64,000 nucleotides of DNA from Thalassovita autumnalis (GTDB taxonomy: Bacteria > Pseudomonadota > Alphaproteobacteria > Rhodobacterales > Rhodobacteraceae). Position 1 is the first letter of the stretch. The number at the start of each line of letters is the position of its first letter. The translations under genes and the position numbers were made by a program. The stretch lies in assembly GCF_001458255.1 (NCBI RefSeq), contig NZ_CYSB01000028.1:36574-100573 (forward strand). Reading direction: 5' to 3'. The notes below the pieces were generated by a model. The model did not search any database. It had not been told where the DNA came from and saw only the letters and a list, made by a program, of their open reading frames with translations. Shown here in pieces: positions 9,143 through 18,134 of the stretch.

Positions 9143-9775
9143 ATGTCGCAAGCTGTCAAAGAAGTCATTCGCACCGGACGTAAGTTTGATCAGGTCCTGC
9201 AGGGTGCACGTGAAGTGTTTATGGCAGATGGGTTTTCCGGCGCCTCAGTGGATGACATTGCCAAGGCGGCAGGTGTTTCCAAGGCGACGCTCTACAGCTA
9301 TTTCCCCGACAAGCGGCTGCTGTTCACCGAGGTAGCGCGCAATGAATGCCAGCGTCAGGCGGATGAGGCGCTGGAGCTGACCGATCTGGAAGCCACCCCA
9401 CGTGAGGCGCTGATGCAGGCGGCGGTACAGATCACCACGATCATCACCTCTGAATTCTCTCAACGGGTGTTTCGGATCTGTGTTGCTGAGGCCGATCGTT
9501 TCCCCGAACTGGGGCAGGAATTCTACGAAAGTGGCCCAATGCTGGGCCGGGCACGGATCACCGAGTATCTGAACTGTGCAATTGAGCGCGGCGAATTTGA
9601 AATCGAAGACATGGAACTTGCCGCAGATCAGTTTTCTGAACTTTGTAAAACCGATCTGTTTGCCAAGATGGTTTTCGGCATCCAGACCAAATTCTCGGAA
9701 GCTGAAATTGAACGTATCGCAGCGGGCGCGGTTGACATGTTCCTGGCCCGCTACGGTACTGAAAAATCGCGCTGA
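9143..9775 (+). CDS. TetR/AcrR family transcriptional regulator
   Basis: This is a 210-residue regulator. The N-terminal HTH runs from about residue 15 to 60 (AREVFMADGFSGASVDDIAKAAGVSKATLYSYFPDKRLLF). A helical C-terminal ligand domain follows and resembles the AefR-like group, which is a weak assignment. The palindrome at 9026-9046 is its likely operator. Its target beyond itself is not clear. The neighbours are mbfA (divergent) and a ClpP-like gene whose stop codon directly abuts this one on the other strand. Confidence 0.87.
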   Translation: MSQAVKEVIRTGRKFDQVLQGAREVFMADGFSGASVDDIAKAAGVSKATLYSYFPDKRLLFTEVARNECQRQADEALELTDLEATPREALMQAAVQITTIITSEFSQRVFRICVAEADRFPELGQEFYESGPMLGRARITEYLNCAIERGEFEIEDMELAADQFSELCKTDLFAKMVFGIQTKFSEAEIERIAAGAVDMFLARYGTEKSR

Positions 9776-10351
9776 TCAGCCCAGCTGATCCGCCCGTTCG
9801 ATCACCTTATCCAGCAACCCGTAGGCCACCGCCTCATCCGTGGTCAGCCAGAAATCCCGCTGGGTGTCTGCACTGATCTTTTCAGGGGTCTGGCCTGTGG
9901 CTGCGGCAAACAGGTTGTCAAACCGTTCCCGCATGATCCGGATCTGTTCAGCCTGGATCTGCATATCGGTCACCTGACCGCCGATCCCGCCTGAGGGCTG
10001 GTGCAGCAGGAAACGGGTGTTGGGCAGGCAATAGCGGTCTTCCTTCTCTGCCCCGATGAAGATCAGCGCGCCTGCACTGGCTACCCAACCGGATCCGATG
10101 GTGCGGACCTTGGGGGTGATGAACTTGATCATGTCATGCACCATGTCACCACTTTCGACGTGACCGCCGGGGGATGAGATGAACATGTTGATCGGATCGT
10201 CGCTTTCTTCGGCCAGCGCCAAAAGCTGTGTGACCACTTTGTTTGCCAGCTTGTCGTTGATCTCCCCCGTGACCAGTACGCTGCGGCTTTTGAGAAACAG
10301 CGAAGCAAAGGCGCCCCCGCCCTCCTCGCTCTTGTCGGTGTCTTTACTCAT
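9776..10351 (-). CDS. ClpP-like serine protease subunit
   Basis: This protein has 191 residues, slightly shorter than ClpP1. The catalytic triad is readable: Ser92 in GWVASAGALIF, His117 in RFLLHQPSGG and Asp166 in TQRDFWLTTDEA. The wording around the serine and histidine differs from housekeeping ClpP (usually GQAASM and MIHQP), so this looks like a paralogue rather than the main ClpP. No clpX is next to it. The ATG at 10351 has a good GGGAG ribosome site; the longer frame upstream runs through a terminator hairpin and was rejected. It may form mixed rings with the main ClpP, which is inference. Confidence 0.87.
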   Translation of the reverse strand: MSKDTDKSEEGGGAFASLFLKSRSVLVTGEINDKLANKVVTQLLALAEESDDPINMFISSPGGHVESGDMVHDMIKFITPKVRTIGSGWVASAGALIFIGAEKEDRYCLPNTRFLLHQPSGGIGGQVTDMQIQAEQIRIMRERFDNLFAAATGQTPEKISADTQRDFWLTTDEAVAYGLLDKVIERADQLG

Positions 10352-10370
10352 GTGAATGCTCCCTAAACAC

Positions 10371-10399
10371 AAATGCGCCGCCCGAGGGGCGACGCATTT
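10371..10399 (-). terminator. Hairpin terminator behind the formaldehyde dehydrogenase gene
   Basis: The stem is AAATGCG-C-CGCCC paired with GGGCG-A-CGCATTT, with one internal mismatch and the loop GAG. On the minus strand it is followed by TTTGTGTTT. It separates the dehydrogenase gene from the clpP-like gene. Confidence 0.65.
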
Positions 10400-10430
10400 C
10401 GACGTAGGGCAGTTTTCCGGTTGGGAAAGA

Positions 10431-11543
10431 TCAGTACACAACCACCGAGCGGATAGATTCGCCAGCGTGCATCAGATCGAAGCCTTTGTTGATGTCCTCC
10501 AGCCCCATGGTGTGGGTGATCATCGGATCGATCTCAATCTTGCCGTCCATGTACCAATCAACGATTTTCGGCACATCGGTCCGGCCACGTGCGCCGCCAA
10601 AGGCAGTGCCGCGCCAGCTGCGGCCCGTGACCAGCTGGAACGGACGGGTGGAAATCTCGGCGCCCGCCGGGGCCACACCAATGATGATCGATTCACCCCA
10701 GCCTTTGTGTGCCGATTCCAGCGCGGTGCGCATCACCTGCACGTTGCCGGTGGCGTCAAAGGTGTAATCCGCACCGCCGCCGGTCAGTTCCACCAGATGT
10801 CCGACCAGATCACCTTCGACCTCGGTCGGGTTCACGAAATCGGTCATGCCGAATTTCTTGGCCATTTCCACCTTGGCGGGGTTCAGGTCCACGCCCACAA
10901 TCTGATCCGCACCGGCCATGCGCAGCCCCTGGATCACGTTCAGACCAATGCCGCCCAGACCAAAGACGATGGAGCGGTTGCCGATCTCAGCCTTGGCGGT
11001 GTTGATCACCGCACCGATGCCGGTGGTGACGCCGCAGCCAATGTAGCAGATCTTATCAAACGGTGCGTCAGGGCGCACTTTGGCCAGCGCAATCTCGGGC
11101 AGAACCGTGTGGTTTGAGAAGGTCGAGCAGCCCATGTAATGCAGGATCGGCGTGCCATCCAACATCGAGAAGCGGCTGGTCCCGTCAGGCATCACACCCG
11201 CACCCTGGGTCGAACGGATCGACTGGCAGAGGTTGGTTTTCGGGTTCAGACAGTATTCACACTCACGACATTCCGGGGTGTAGAGCGGGATCACATGGTC
11301 GCCCGGCTTCAGGCTGGTGACACCGGGGCCCACCTCCAGCACCACACCGGCGCCTTCATGGCCCAGAATGGCGGGGAACATGCCCTCAGGATCGGCGCCC
11401 GACAGGGTGAATTCATCCGTATGGCAAATGCCGGTGGCCTTGATTTCCACCAGAACCTCACCGGCTTTCGGGCCTTCAAGGTTCACTTCCATAATTTCCA
11501 GCGGTTTGCCTGCTTCTACGGCAACAGCGGCTCTTGTGCGCAT
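10431..11543 (-). CDS. S-(hydroxymethyl)glutathione dehydrogenase (class III alcohol dehydrogenase)
   Basis: The 370-residue zinc enzyme oxidises S-hydroxymethylglutathione to S-formylglutathione with NAD. Visible marks are the catalytic-zinc block [14 protein letters not shown] and GHEGAGVV, the four structural-zinc cysteines in [15 protein letters not shown], and the Rossmann [12 protein letters not shown]. The class III signature [12 protein letters not shown] is also present. Its product is the substrate of FghA at 2530. A cytochrome c' gene lies 65 bases upstream on the same strand, so the two may share a transcript. Class III enzymes also reduce S-nitrosoglutathione. Confidence 0.95.
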   Translation of the reverse strand: MRTRAAVAVEAGKPLEIMEVNLEGPKAGEVLVEIKATGICHTDEFTLSGADPEGMFPAILGHEGAGVVLEVGPGVTSLKPGDHVIPLYTPECRECEYCLNPKTNLCQSIRSTQGAGVMPDGTSRFSMLDGTPILHYMGCSTFSNHTVLPEIALAKVRPDAPFDKICYIGCGVTTGIGAVINTAKAEIGNRSIVFGLGGIGLNVIQGLRMAGADQIVGVDLNPAKVEMAKKFGMTDFVNPTEVEGDLVGHLVELTGGGADYTFDATGNVQVMRTALESAHKGWGESIIIGVAPAGAEISTRPFQLVTGRSWRGTAFGGARGRTDVPKIVDWYMDGKIEIDPMITHTMGLEDINKGFDLMHAGESIRSVVVY

Positions 11544-11608
11544 TTTATCCCTCCCGCGACAATATCGGGCAGCGGTTGAGCGGCCCGTTCAGGTGCCCGT
11601 TTACAGGG

Positions 11609-12046
11609 TCACTTCTTGATACGGTAGACTTTATGACATCCACCGCAACTTTGGCCAATGGCGCCAAGGCCGGCCTTCAATGTCTCCAATGATGAGGTAT
11701 CCAGCGCCTCCAGGGCTACGTCCATAGCGACCGCTTTGGCGGAAAAACCGTCCCAGTCACTCCAGATCGCGGGGGCGGCTTCGCTGGCCGGGTCCTGCGC
11801 GGCCGGTTTGAACGCGGGCTGCACCTTGGCCGAAGCTTTCAGCAGCTTGGTCTTTGCCGTTTCGGCCTTTTTGGCATCAAAAGGCAGCTTGCCTTTGGCC
11901 ATGCCACCGATCGCGCCCATGTTGATGCGGATCTCTTCCATGACCATCATGCGGGATTTGACCTGCGGGTCACTGACCCCTTCATGTGCCAAAGCGGCAG
12001 TGGCCAATCCCAGTGTCAGAACGAGGGGTAGGGCTGTGATCTTCAT
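11609..12046 (-). CDS. Cytochrome c' / c-556 (class II c-type cytochrome)
   Basis: This is a 145-residue protein with a Sec signal peptide (cleavage near ALA, residue 20), a helical body and a single haem-binding CGGCH close to the C-terminus followed by KVYRIKK. This layout is typical of four-helix class II cytochromes, which sit in the periplasm, bind NO or CO and may move electrons. Its place before the formaldehyde dehydrogenase gene fits NO or formaldehyde stress or C1 oxidation. The link is by neighbourhood only. Confidence 0.9.
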   Translation of the reverse strand: MKITALPLVLTLGLATAALAHEGVSDPQVKSRMMVMEEIRINMGAIGGMAKGKLPFDAKKAETAKTKLLKASAKVQPAFKPAAQDPASEAAPAIWSDWDGFSAKAVAMDVALEALDTSSLETLKAGLGAIGQSCGGCHKVYRIKK

Positions 12047-12166
12047 GGCGAACCTCTGTATCGTTTTGACCAGACTATGAGATTTCGCCGCAAAATGAAG
12101 ATATTAAAAAGGGACACACGAAGTTGTGCATCCCTTAGTGTTCGAATTCAACCAGGTTGCCCCGGG

Positions 12167-12742
12167 TCAGAGTGCCCGCAGGCCGCCCACAACAAAATCG
12201 GTCGCCAGTTCCGCATAGGCTTCGCGGCTCAACCCTTTGCCCGGGCGATGCCACATGTAAAACCAGTTCAGCACCGCAAAAACGCTCATCACAGCGGCGC
12301 GCAGACGGTCCGGGTGGTTCTGCAGATCCGGGGCCACAGAAATCACTGTGTCAGACATGATATCCACCAGCCGCAGCTGCAGACCAATCAGCGGTTTTTG
12401 TTTGTCTTCCGGCAGAACACCCAGCGCGTCCAGCTGCAGTTTATGTTCCGCATCGGCGCCGGCGTATTCCTCAAGGATGGCGGCAATCAGCCCGCCCATC
12501 CCGGCACCGCGCTGACCTTCGACAACCTCAACAAGGTCGCTCAGATGTTCATCAAGGATGTCAAACAGCAGATCCTCTTTCGAGGCCCAGTAGTGATAGA
12601 TCAGCGCCTTTGACACCCCACAGGATTTGGCCGCGCCGGTCATTGAGGCACGGTCAAACCCATGGGTCGCAAAGTAAGCTGCAGCACCCTTACGGAGCGC
12701 TGCGCGTTTTTCATCGTGATCGCGTGCCAGTCCGCGCGCCAT
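12167..12742 (-). CDS. paaR: TetR family regulator of phenylacetate genes (PaaR type)
   Basis: The 191-residue protein has an N-terminal HTH (FATHGFDRASMTGAAKSCGVSKALIYHYWASKEDL, about residues 25-60) and a helical effector domain. The gene directly follows paaK on the same strand with no gap. TetR-type PaaR proteins repress paa genes until phenylacetyl-CoA binds. The palindrome between paaI and paaZ has the sequence form known for such repressors. The symbol rests on this context, not on a search. Confidence 0.75.
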   Translation of the reverse strand: MARGLARDHDEKRAALRKGAAAYFATHGFDRASMTGAAKSCGVSKALIYHYWASKEDLLFDILDEHLSDLVEVVEGQRGAGMGGLIAAILEEYAGADAEHKLQLDALGVLPEDKQKPLIGLQLRLVDIMSDTVISVAPDLQNHPDRLRAAVMSVFAVLNWFYMWHRPGKGLSREAYAELATDFVVGGLRAL

Positions 12743-14053
12743 TCAACTCTCCTTGGGGCGGTTGTCGACGATGCGCACGGCCTTGCCTTCGCTGCGCGCC
12801 ACCTGCCCCGGTTCTGTTACATTCACCTTGACCGAGATGCCGACATTGGACTTCACCTTGCCGCTCAGGGATTTGGCCGCGGCGTCGCGCGCATCGGCGC
12901 TCAGCCCTTCGGCCAATTCCACATGCACCGTCATCAGGTCCATACGGTCCGGTCGGCTCAGTTCGATCTGGAAATGCGGCGCAAGGGCGGGCACATCCAT
13001 CAGCTGCTCTTCGATCTGGGTCGGGAAGACGTTTACACCGCGCAGGATGATCATGTCATCACTGCGGCCGGTAACTTTCTCCATCCGGCGCATCGAACGC
13101 GCTGTGCCGGGCAGCAGACGGGTCAGATCCCGGGTGCGATAACGAATGATCGGGAAGGCCTCTTTGGTCAGGGAGGTAAAGACCAACTCACCCAGTTCCC
13201 CATCAGGCAAGACCTCTCCGGTCTCAGGGTCGATGATCTCGGGGTAGAAGTGATCTTCCCAGATGTGCAGCCCGTCTTTGGTTTCCACACATTCGTTGGC
13301 CACGCCGGGGCCGATTACCTCGGACAGGCCGTAGATGTCCACCGCGTGCATATCAAAGGCGTCTTCGATTTCCTTGCGCATGGCATTGGTCCAGGGCTCC
13401 GCGCCAAAGATCCCCACCTTCAAAGGGCTTTCGCGCGGGTCACGACCCTGTTTGGCATATTCGTCAAGGATCGACAGCGCGTAAGACGGCGTGACGGTCA
13501 TGCCATCGGCCTGAAAATCCTCAATCAAACGCACCTGGCGCTGGGTCATCCCGCCTGAGACCGGTACAACGGTCAGCCCCAGCTTCTCGGCGCCGCCGTG
13601 AATGCCCAGACCGCCGGTGAACAATCCGTAGCCGTAGGCGTTGTGCAACACATCACCCGACCTCAGGCCGGAGGCGCGCAGCGATCGCGCCACAACATCG
13701 TTCCACATCTCCAGATCGTTTTTGGTATAACCCACCACCGTCGGCTGCCCCGTCGTGCCTGAGGAAGCATGGATCCGTGCGATCTGTTCGCGCGGCACGG
13801 CAAACAGACCAAAGGGATAATGATCGCGCAGATCTTGTTTCACGGTGAAGGGAAACTTGGCCAGATCCGCCAGGGAGGTCAGATCGTCGGGGTGCACGCC
13901 AGCCTCATCAAAGGCCCTTTTGTAAAAAGGCACGTTGTCATAGGCGTGGCGCAGCGACCATTTCATCCGCTGCAATTGCACCGAGGCAATTTCATCACGC
14001 GATGCGGTTTCGATATGTTCCAGATCACCCTGCTTGGGGGAGAGATCTTTCAT
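12743..14053 (-). CDS. paaK: Phenylacetate-CoA ligase
   Basis: This 436-residue adenylate-forming enzyme activates phenylacetate to phenylacetyl-CoA with ATP and CoA, the entry step of aerobic phenylacetate breakdown. The P-loop-like AMP motif IHASSGTTGQPTVVGYT and the later YGLSEVIGPG and RYRTRDLTRLLPG blocks are typical for PaaK. It lies between paaI upstream and the TetR gene downstream, with 51 bases to paaI. The epoxidase genes paaABCDE are not in the window. Confidence 0.94.
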   Translation of the reverse strand: MKDLSPKQGDLEHIETASRDEIASVQLQRMKWSLRHAYDNVPFYKRAFDEAGVHPDDLTSLADLAKFPFTVKQDLRDHYPFGLFAVPREQIARIHASSGTTGQPTVVGYTKNDLEMWNDVVARSLRASGLRSGDVLHNAYGYGLFTGGLGIHGGAEKLGLTVVPVSGGMTQRQVRLIEDFQADGMTVTPSYALSILDEYAKQGRDPRESPLKVGIFGAEPWTNAMRKEIEDAFDMHAVDIYGLSEVIGPGVANECVETKDGLHIWEDHFYPEIIDPETGEVLPDGELGELVFTSLTKEAFPIIRYRTRDLTRLLPGTARSMRRMEKVTGRSDDMIILRGVNVFPTQIEEQLMDVPALAPHFQIELSRPDRMDLMTVHVELAEGLSADARDAAAKSLSGKVKSNVGISVKVNVTEPGQVARSEGKAVRIVDNRPKES

Positions 14054-14104
14054 GGGTAGTCCTCCAAATATCCCACACCGCCTCCACGCAGCGCAGGGTC
14101 ATTC

Positions 14105-14557
14105 TCATTCCTCGAAATGCTGGCCTTTGATCTGCCGCGACAACCCGCGAAACAGCGCCACCTTACGGCCGTCTTCACCGGTCACGGTCACATCGTATAC
14201 GCCCGAACGTCCGGTTTTGGACTGTTCCACCGCCGTTGCGGTCAGCAGTTCACCCGGCTGACCGGGGGCCAGATAGGTGATGGTGTTTTCCTGTGCCACA
14301 ACCAGTTGGTTGTAGCTGTTGCAGGCAAAGGCAAAGGCGCTGTCAGCCAGCGTGAAGATATAGCCGCCATGACAGATGCCGTGGCCGTTCAGCATCTCAT
14401 CCCGCACCCGCATGGTCAGAACGGCGCCGCCCGGGCTGACCGCGGTGATCTCCATCCCCAAGTCCTGACTGGCCTGATCGGTGGACCACATGGCCTGCGC
14501 CGAACGCGTTGCCCGGTCCTCGGCGGTGATCTCACGGTCAGTGATCGGATCTGTCAT
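14105..14557 (-). CDS. paaI: Hydroxyphenylacetyl-CoA thioesterase PaaI
   Basis: This 150-residue hotdog-fold enzyme contains the PaaI signature NGHGICHGGYIFTLADSAFAFACNS, with an Asp in the catalytic helix. PaaI frees CoA from dead-end phenylacetyl-CoA derivatives during paa catabolism. It is the first gene of the leftward paaI-paaK-tetR unit, and its start is about 40 bases from the PaaR-type operator. Confidence 0.92.
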   Translation of the reverse strand: MTDPITDREITAEDRATRSAQAMWSTDQASQDLGMEITAVSPGGAVLTMRVRDEMLNGHGICHGGYIFTLADSAFAFACNSYNQLVVAQENTITYLAPGQPGELLTATAVEQSKTGRSGVYDVTVTGEDGRKVALFRGLSRQIKGQHFEE

Positions 14558-14593
14558 CTAAGGCTCCTCTTCCTTGGCTCTACCCTGCACAAA

Positions 14594-14610
14594 ACCGACC
14601 GATCGGTCAA
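14594..14610. promoter_or_regulatory. PaaR-type TetR operator between paaI and paaZ
   Basis: The perfect 12-base palindrome GACCGATCGGTC (14597-14608) is extended to ACCGACCGATCGGTCAA. This is the form reported for TetR-type PaaR boxes. It is the only strong palindrome in the 126-base divergent promoter region, so a single site probably controls both sides. Confidence 0.8.
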
Positions 14611-14683
14611 TAGTGTTGAAATCTGAATTTATCTGGCGCATGCTAGGGCAAATGCCCGATGCGGGTTTCGAAAGGATTGCGAG

Positions 14684-16705
14684 ATGCTGACACCTGAAAG
14701 CTATGCCTGCGGCCAATGGGTCGCCCCCGGCGAAAACGCCACCGAGATCACCGGCCCTGTCACCGGTGAGCCTATTGCCCGCGCGGGCGGTTCTGCGTTG
14801 GACATGCAGGCAATGCTGGACTTCGCCCGCACAAAAGGCGGCCCTGCCCTGCGCGCCATGACCTTCCACCAGCGCGCCAAGATGCTGAAGGCACTGGCGA
14901 CCTATCTGGATGGCCGCAAAGACGAACTTTATGCGCTGAACCCGATGACAGGGGCGACCAAACGGGACGGTTGGGTCGACATCGACGGTGGCATCGGCAC
15001 AACCTTTGTCATCGCTTCCAAGGGCCGCCGTGAAATGCCGGACGGCCATGTCTATCTGGACGGCGATGTGGAGCAACTGTCACGCAACGGCACCCTGCTG
15101 GGGCAGCATATTGCTGTGCCGCTGCAAGGGGTTGCGGTGCATATCAACGCCTTCAACTTCCCCGTCTGGGGCATGATGGAAAAGCTGGCCCCCACCCTGC
15201 TGGCCGGTGTGCCCGCGATTGTGAAACCGGCCACCCAGACCTGTTACCTGACCGAAGCCTGTTTCCGCATGATCATCGATTCGGGCCTCCTGCCCGAAGG
15301 GGCCGTGCAGCTGATCGTCGGCCGCACCGGTGATCTGCTGGACCGATTGACCGCGCAGGATGTAGTCAGCTTCACCGGGTCCGCCGACACCGCCGCCATG
15401 CTGCGCGCCAACCCCAACCTGGTGGAAAACTCCACCCGGTTTGTCGCCGAACAGGACAGCCTGAACGCCGCGATCCTTGGCGCTGATGCCACCCCGGACA
15501 GCCCTGAATTTGCGCTGTTTGTGAAGGAAGCCGTGACCGAAATGACCACCAAAGCGGGCCAAAAATGTACCGCCATGCGCCGGCTGATCGTGCCCGCGAC
15601 CCAGTTGGAGGCCGTGATTGAAGCCATGAGCGCCAAGCTGGCCGCACTGACCATTGGCGATCCGTCGGACAAGGCAAACCGCATGGGCGCGCTGGCCTCG
15701 ATGGGGCAGAAAGCCGACGTGCTGGAAAAGCTGGCCATCCTGAAGAAAGAGGCCCGCGTGGTGCATGGCGATCCCGACAGCCTGCCGGCGGATCTGGCCT
15801 CCTGCGCGTTCCTGCCGCCGATCCTGCTGGCCTGCGATGATCCAGACAACGCCGTATCGGTGCATTCGGTGGAGGCCTTTGGCCCCGTTTCCACCCTGCT
15901 GCCCTACCGCGACACCGCCCATGCCGCAGAGATTGCCAACCGTGGCGGCGGCTCGCTGGTTGCCTCGCTCTTCACCAATGACCCCGCCATCGCGCGTGAG
16001 GTCACGCTGGCTTCTGCCGCCTGGCATGGCCGCCTCTATGTGATGGGCCGCGCCTCCGCTGATGAGGCCACCGGCCATGGCTCCCCCCTGCCGCATATGA
16101 TCCACGGCGGCCCCGGCCGCGCCGGTGGTGGTGAGGAATTGGGCGGCGTGCGCGGCGTTTTGCACTACATGCAGCGCACCGCCATTCAGGGCAGCCCGGA
16201 CGTGCTGACCGCGATCACCGGCACCTGGATCAAAGGCGCAGCGGAACTGACCGGCCCCAGCCACCCGTTCCAGCGCACCTTCCGCGAAATCCAGATTGGC
16301 GAGACGATCCACACCGATCCACGCATCATCTCGCTGGAGGATATTGAACATTTCGCCCATTTCACCGGCGATACCTTCTACGCGCATATGGATGAGGAGG
16401 CCGCAGCGGCGAACCCCTTCTTCCCCGGCCGTGTGGCGCATGGCTACCTGCTGTTGTCCTTCGCGGCGGGCCTGTTTGTGCAGCCCGATCCCGGACCGGT
16501 TCTGGCCAACACCGGCCTTAACAGCCTGAGCTTCCAGAAACCGGTCAGCCCTGGTGACAGCGTGAAAGTGCGCCTGACAGCCAAGCGCAAGACCCAACGT
16601 ACGGATGAGTATGGTGAAGTTGCCTGGAACGCGACACTGACCAATCAGGACGGCGATCAGGTGGCGGAATATGAGCTACTGACCATGGTGGCCTACGAAC
16701 GCTAA
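14684..16705 (+). CDS. paaZ: Bifunctional oxepin-CoA hydrolase / semialdehyde dehydrogenase PaaZ
   Basis: The 673-residue protein joins an aldehyde dehydrogenase (about residues 1-515) to a MaoC-type hydratase (about 540-673). PaaZ opens the oxepin-CoA ring and oxidises the resulting semialdehyde. Catalytic residues look intact: Glu in AEQDSLN, Cys in [10 protein letters not shown], and the Asp/His pair in [13 protein letters not shown]. It is therefore not the dehydrogenase-dead PaaZ2 type linked to tropone production in some relatives. It is divergent from paaI across the PaaR-type operator, with an AAGGA ribosome site. Confidence 0.95.
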   Translation: MLTPESYACGQWVAPGENATEITGPVTGEPIARAGGSALDMQAMLDFARTKGGPALRAMTFHQRAKMLKALATYLDGRKDELYALNPMTGATKRDGWVDIDGGIGTTFVIASKGRREMPDGHVYLDGDVEQLSRNGTLLGQHIAVPLQGVAVHINAFNFPVWGMMEKLAPTLLAGVPAIVKPATQTCYLTEACFRMIIDSGLLPEGAVQLIVGRTGDLLDRLTAQDVVSFTGSADTAAMLRANPNLVENSTRFVAEQDSLNAAILGADATPDSPEFALFVKEAVTEMTTKAGQKCTAMRRLIVPATQLEAVIEAMSAKLAALTIGDPSDKANRMGALASMGQKADVLEKLAILKKEARVVHGDPDSLPADLASCAFLPPILLACDDPDNAVSVHSVEAFGPVSTLLPYRDTAHAAEIANRGGGSLVASLFTNDPAIAREVTLASAAWHGRLYVMGRASADEATGHGSPLPHMIHGGPGRAGGGEELGGVRGVLHYMQRTAIQGSPDVLTAITGTWIKGAAELTGPSHPFQRTFREIQIGETIHTDPRIISLEDIEHFAHFTGDTFYAHMDEEAAAANPFFPGRVAHGYLLLSFAAGLFVQPDPGPVLANTGLNSLSFQKPVSPGDSVKVRLTAKRKTQRTDEYGEVAWNATLTNQDGDQVAEYELLTMVAYER

Positions 16706-16724
16706 ACGACCAACAATGCAGCTG

Positions 16725-16748
16725 GGGCGGCGGGGAAACCTGCCGCCC
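16725..16748 (+). terminator. Possible terminator hairpin after paaZ
   Basis: A perfect seven-base stem GGGCGGC/GCCGCCC with a ten-base loop lies 20 bases after the paaZ stop. There is no T-run, so termination is uncertain. Confidence 0.35.
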
Positions 16749-16818
16749 ATTGCTCTCTGGAACGGTATGGGGCCTCGTGGGGCTTGATTTCGTCGCCAAT
16801 CAGCGCGACTCTGGCTTT

Positions 16819-17163
16819 ATGAATATCGAGCAGCCGACACCCTTTCCCCGCCCACCTGTGCCGGAGCAGGTGTCCTTTCATCGCACCGAACTGGCCGTGA
16901 TCCTGTCGCTTTACGGGCGGATGGTGGCCGCTGGCGAATGGCGTGACTATGGCATTTCGGCCCTGCGCGACCGGGCGGTTTTTTCGATCTTTCGCCGCAC
17001 CGCTGAAAACCCGCTCTACCGGATTGAAAAACACCCGAAACTGCGCCTGAAGCAGGGCCAATATTGCGTAATTTCGATGGACGGGCAGGTGCTGAAGCGC
17101 GGCAATGATCTGAAGACCGTGCTGCGCGGGCTGGAACGCAAGCTGATCCGCGCAATCGACTGA
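16819..17163 (+). CDS. DUF2794 family protein
   Basis: This protein of about 114 residues has the DUF2794 core: FHRTELAVILSLYGRMVAAG, EWRDYGISALRDRAVFSIFRR, then GQYCVISMDGQVLKRG and an LRGLERKLIRAID end. The family is restricted to alphaproteobacteria and has no assigned function. The ATG at 16819 (MNIEQPTPFPRPP) matches the usual family start; an earlier in-frame ATG at 16750 adds unrelated residues. It stands 13 bases before the hydroxyacyl-CoA dehydrogenase family gene. Confidence 0.85.
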   Translation: MNIEQPTPFPRPPVPEQVSFHRTELAVILSLYGRMVAAGEWRDYGISALRDRAVFSIFRRTAENPLYRIEKHPKLRLKQGQYCVISMDGQVLKRGNDLKTVLRGLERKLIRAID

Positions 17164-17176
17164 CGGGGAAATTTTC

Positions 17177-18109
17177 ATGCAAATTCAGAACGTTGCCATT
17201 CTTGGCGGCGGCCTTATTGGGGCCAGCTGGGCCGCCCTGTTCCTATCGCGCGGGCTGAGCGTGGCCATTGCAGACCCACGGGCTGAGGCCGAAGGCTTTT
17301 GCCGCCAGTTGATCGCAGAGGCCTGGCCGCATCTGGCGGCGCTGGCCACGATTCCTGAGACCCCGAATTGGGACGCGTTGCAGTTCAGCCAATCCATCGC
17401 TGAGGCCTGTCAGGGCGCTGAACTGGTGCAGGACTGCGGCCCCGACCGGATTGAGGTCAAACGCACCATGCTGGCCGAGGCTGAAACCACATTGCAACCG
17501 GAGGCGATTTTTGCCTCCTCCACCTCCTCGCTGATGGCCAGCGATATTCAGGCAGGGGCGCGCCATCCCGAACGGGTGCTGGTCGCCCATCCGATGAACC
17601 CACCGCATTTGGTGCCATTGGTTGAACTGGTCGCGGGCGACCATACGGATCCGAATGTGATCGCCGCCGCGCGGCAGTTTTATGACGCGATGAACCGGGT
17701 CACCGTCATTGCGCAGAAAGAGCGGCCCGGTCATATCGCCAATCGCCTGACCTCAGCGCTCTATCGCGAGGCGGTGAACATCGTCGCGGAAGGCATCGCC
17801 ACGGTGCAGGATGTGGACAAGGCGATTGCCTATGGGCCCGGTATGCGGTGGGCCCTGATGGGACCGCATCTGATCTATCATCTGGGTGGTGGGCCCGGTG
17901 GTTACCGCCACTATCTGGATCACCTCGGCCCGACGCAGGCCGAACGCTGGAAAGATCTGGGCACACCCGCACTGACACCCGAGTTGATTGAGACGATGGT
18001 CAGCCAGCTGGATGCATCGCTGGCTGAGGTCGATGATGCGGCGTTGAAATCCAGCCGTGACGCCGCCCTGGTCGCCCTTGCCAAGCTGAAGCAGGACTTG
18101 CCGGTCTAG
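17177..18109 (+). CDS. 3-hydroxyacyl-CoA dehydrogenase family protein (L-carnitine/L-gulonate dehydrogenase-like)
   Basis: This 310-residue NAD-dependent enzyme has the Rossmann start VAILGGGLIGASWAALFLSRG, the catalytic-region FASSTSSLMASDIQ and HPMNPPHLVPLVELV, and a helical C-terminal domain with GHIANRLTSALYREAVNIV. Pairs of this type act on 3-hydroxyacyl-CoA, carnitine or gulonate. The PPHLVPLVE wording is closer to the non-CoA group (carnitine, gulonate), but the substrate is not settled. A near-tandem GCCGGTCTAG at the end duplicates the stop region. Confidence 0.8.
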   Translation: MQIQNVAILGGGLIGASWAALFLSRGLSVAIADPRAEAEGFCRQLIAEAWPHLAALATIPETPNWDALQFSQSIAEACQGAELVQDCGPDRIEVKRTMLAEAETTLQPEAIFASSTSSLMASDIQAGARHPERVLVAHPMNPPHLVPLVELVAGDHTDPNVIAAARQFYDAMNRVTVIAQKERPGHIANRLTSALYREAVNIVAEGIATVQDVDKAIAYGPGMRWALMGPHLIYHLGGGPGGYRHYLDHLGPTQAERWKDLGTPALTPELIETMVSQLDASLAEVDDAALKSSRDAALVALAKLKQDLPV

Positions 18110-18134
18110 GCCGGTCTAGCAAGGCCCGACAGGA

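Noticed and set aside
15300..15600. Possible PaaZ2-type inactive dehydrogenase linked to tropone antibiotics
   Set aside because: The catalytic Glu (AEQDSLN) and Cys (GQKCTAM) are both present, so it looks like catabolic PaaZ.
15080..16597. 505-residue minus-strand frame inside paaZ
   Set aside because: It has Gly/Gln/His-rich shadow composition with no motif; paaZ on the other strand is certain.
18098..18120. Tandem GCCGGTCTAG at the stop codon of the hydroxyacyl-CoA dehydrogenase family gene
   Set aside because: It is a small local duplication that only repeats the stop region; no functional sign.
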